Shown in pieces: positions 33,463 to 33,772 of a stretch of DNA of 33,772 nt. A model generated the notes under the pieces. The model was not told where the DNA came from. It saw only the letters and a list, made by a program, of their open reading frames with translations, and did not search any database. The stretch is from assembly GCA_024644085.1 (NCBI GenBank), contig JAHELS010000046.1:1-33772 (forward strand). Direction: 5' to 3'. Each line of letters starts with the position of its first letter. Position 1 is the stretch's first letter. This DNA is from Rhodopirellula sp. (GTDB lineage Bacteria > Planctomycetota > Planctomycetia > Pirellulales > Pirellulaceae). A program made the position numbers and the translations under genes.

Positions 33463-33772
33463 ATGGCCGGAAAATTCGCCGCGACCTGCTTGATCCTGGC
33501 CACTTGCTCGTCAGCATGTGCCGTTGATCGACCGCTGGAAAAGAAGCCGAACATCGTTTTGTTGTTTGTCGACGATCTTGGTTGGTACGACCTCGGTTAC
33601 CGTAACCCGAAGTTCGAGACACCAAATATTGATCGATTGGCGGCGGAGAGCCTTGAATTCAAAAAGGCTTATGTCGCCAGCCCAACCTGCAGCCCCAGCC
33701 GAGCGACACTTCTTACGGGCAAACATCCGGCCCGATTACGCATGGTTCGCCATATCCCGAACGACGAGAAAC
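33463..33772 (+). CDS. Secreted sulfatase (3' end outside the window)
   Basis: 103 residues are visible from the ATG at 33463, and the frame runs off the window. The frame is open from an ATG at 33379, but the start at 33463 gives the better signal peptide (cleavage near 'SACA-VD', residue 20). The metal-binding Asp37-Asp38 ('[12 protein letters not shown]'), '[12 protein letters not shown]' and the canonical formylglycine motif CSPSR (Cys76, Pro78, Arg80) are present. The '[13 protein letters not shown]' style is of the arylsulfatase A type and differs from the two other sulfatases here. It follows the CSSSR sulfatase by 90 bp on the same strand and probably belongs to the symporter-sulfatase operon. 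Confidence 0.88.
   Translation, partial: MAGKFAATCLILATCSSACAVDRPLEKKPNIVLLFVDDLGWYDLGYRNPKFETPNIDRLAAESLEFKKAYVASPTCSPSRATLLTGKHPARLRMVRHIPNDEK

Overview
The window reads as chromosomal DNA of a planctomycete, probably of the Pirellulales (Rhodopirellula-like). The signs are two giant PSCyt1-DUF1549-DUF1553 secreted haem-motif proteins, one followed by a Tat-exported DUF1501 protein; three sulfatases; membrane proteins with the planctomycete 'NPYEAP' and 'FSLRGLL' N-terminal or internal motifs; a YXWXXGXW-repeat protein; frequent TTG/GTG starts; and moderately GC-rich DNA. I see no tRNA, rRNA, CRISPR array, insertion sequence, phage or integrase gene. Family calls come from reading the proteins by eye; no database search was run.

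Layout. 1-1.7 kb (+): the end of a ferritin-like di-iron protein, then 43 bp later a secreted Cys-phosphatase-like protein that ends in a CxxCH cytochrome c'-like segment. 1.8-5.8 kb (-): a beta-propeller (PQQ-like) protein and a tandem alpha/beta hydrolase, separated by a fold-back repeat. 5.9-7.1 kb (+): a CelD/BioF2-type GNAT protein whose tail overlaps the convergent 7.1-10.0 kb PSCyt1-DUF1549-DUF1553 gene. 10.3-13.3 kb (+): gcvP. 13.4-19.2 kb (+): a compact run of PSCyt1-DUF1549-LamG-DUF1553, DUF1501, MogA and an NPYEAP membrane protein, the last three joined by 4-bp stop/start overlaps. 19.3-20.3 kb (-): an RNase HII-like protein with all four catalytic acids but an altered GRG motif, divergent from glgX (20.3-22.5 kb). 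22.7-24.7 kb (+): a YXWXXGXW protein with a C-terminal Ser-Arg hexapeptide repeat. 24.7-25.4 kb (-): a DUF4430 lipoprotein and rpmJ (L36), with an intrinsic terminator between them. 25.5-26.7 kb (+): larC. 26.8-27.5 kb (-): an unrecognised conserved-looking protein. 27.8-33.8 kb: a sulfatase locus, with a membrane protein and a sulfatase leftward and an SSS sodium symporter and two sulfatases rightward.

How the genes may work together. The right end looks like a system for desulfating and importing a sulfated-glycan sugar. The 13-19 kb run couples secreted haem-motif/DUF1501 machinery to a molybdenum-cofactor gene, which is unexpected. The left end pairs a di-iron protein with a haem-tagged phosphatase and is the most unusual architecture here. 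Most other genes (gcvP, glgX, larC, rpmJ) are housekeeping or metabolic and sit singly.
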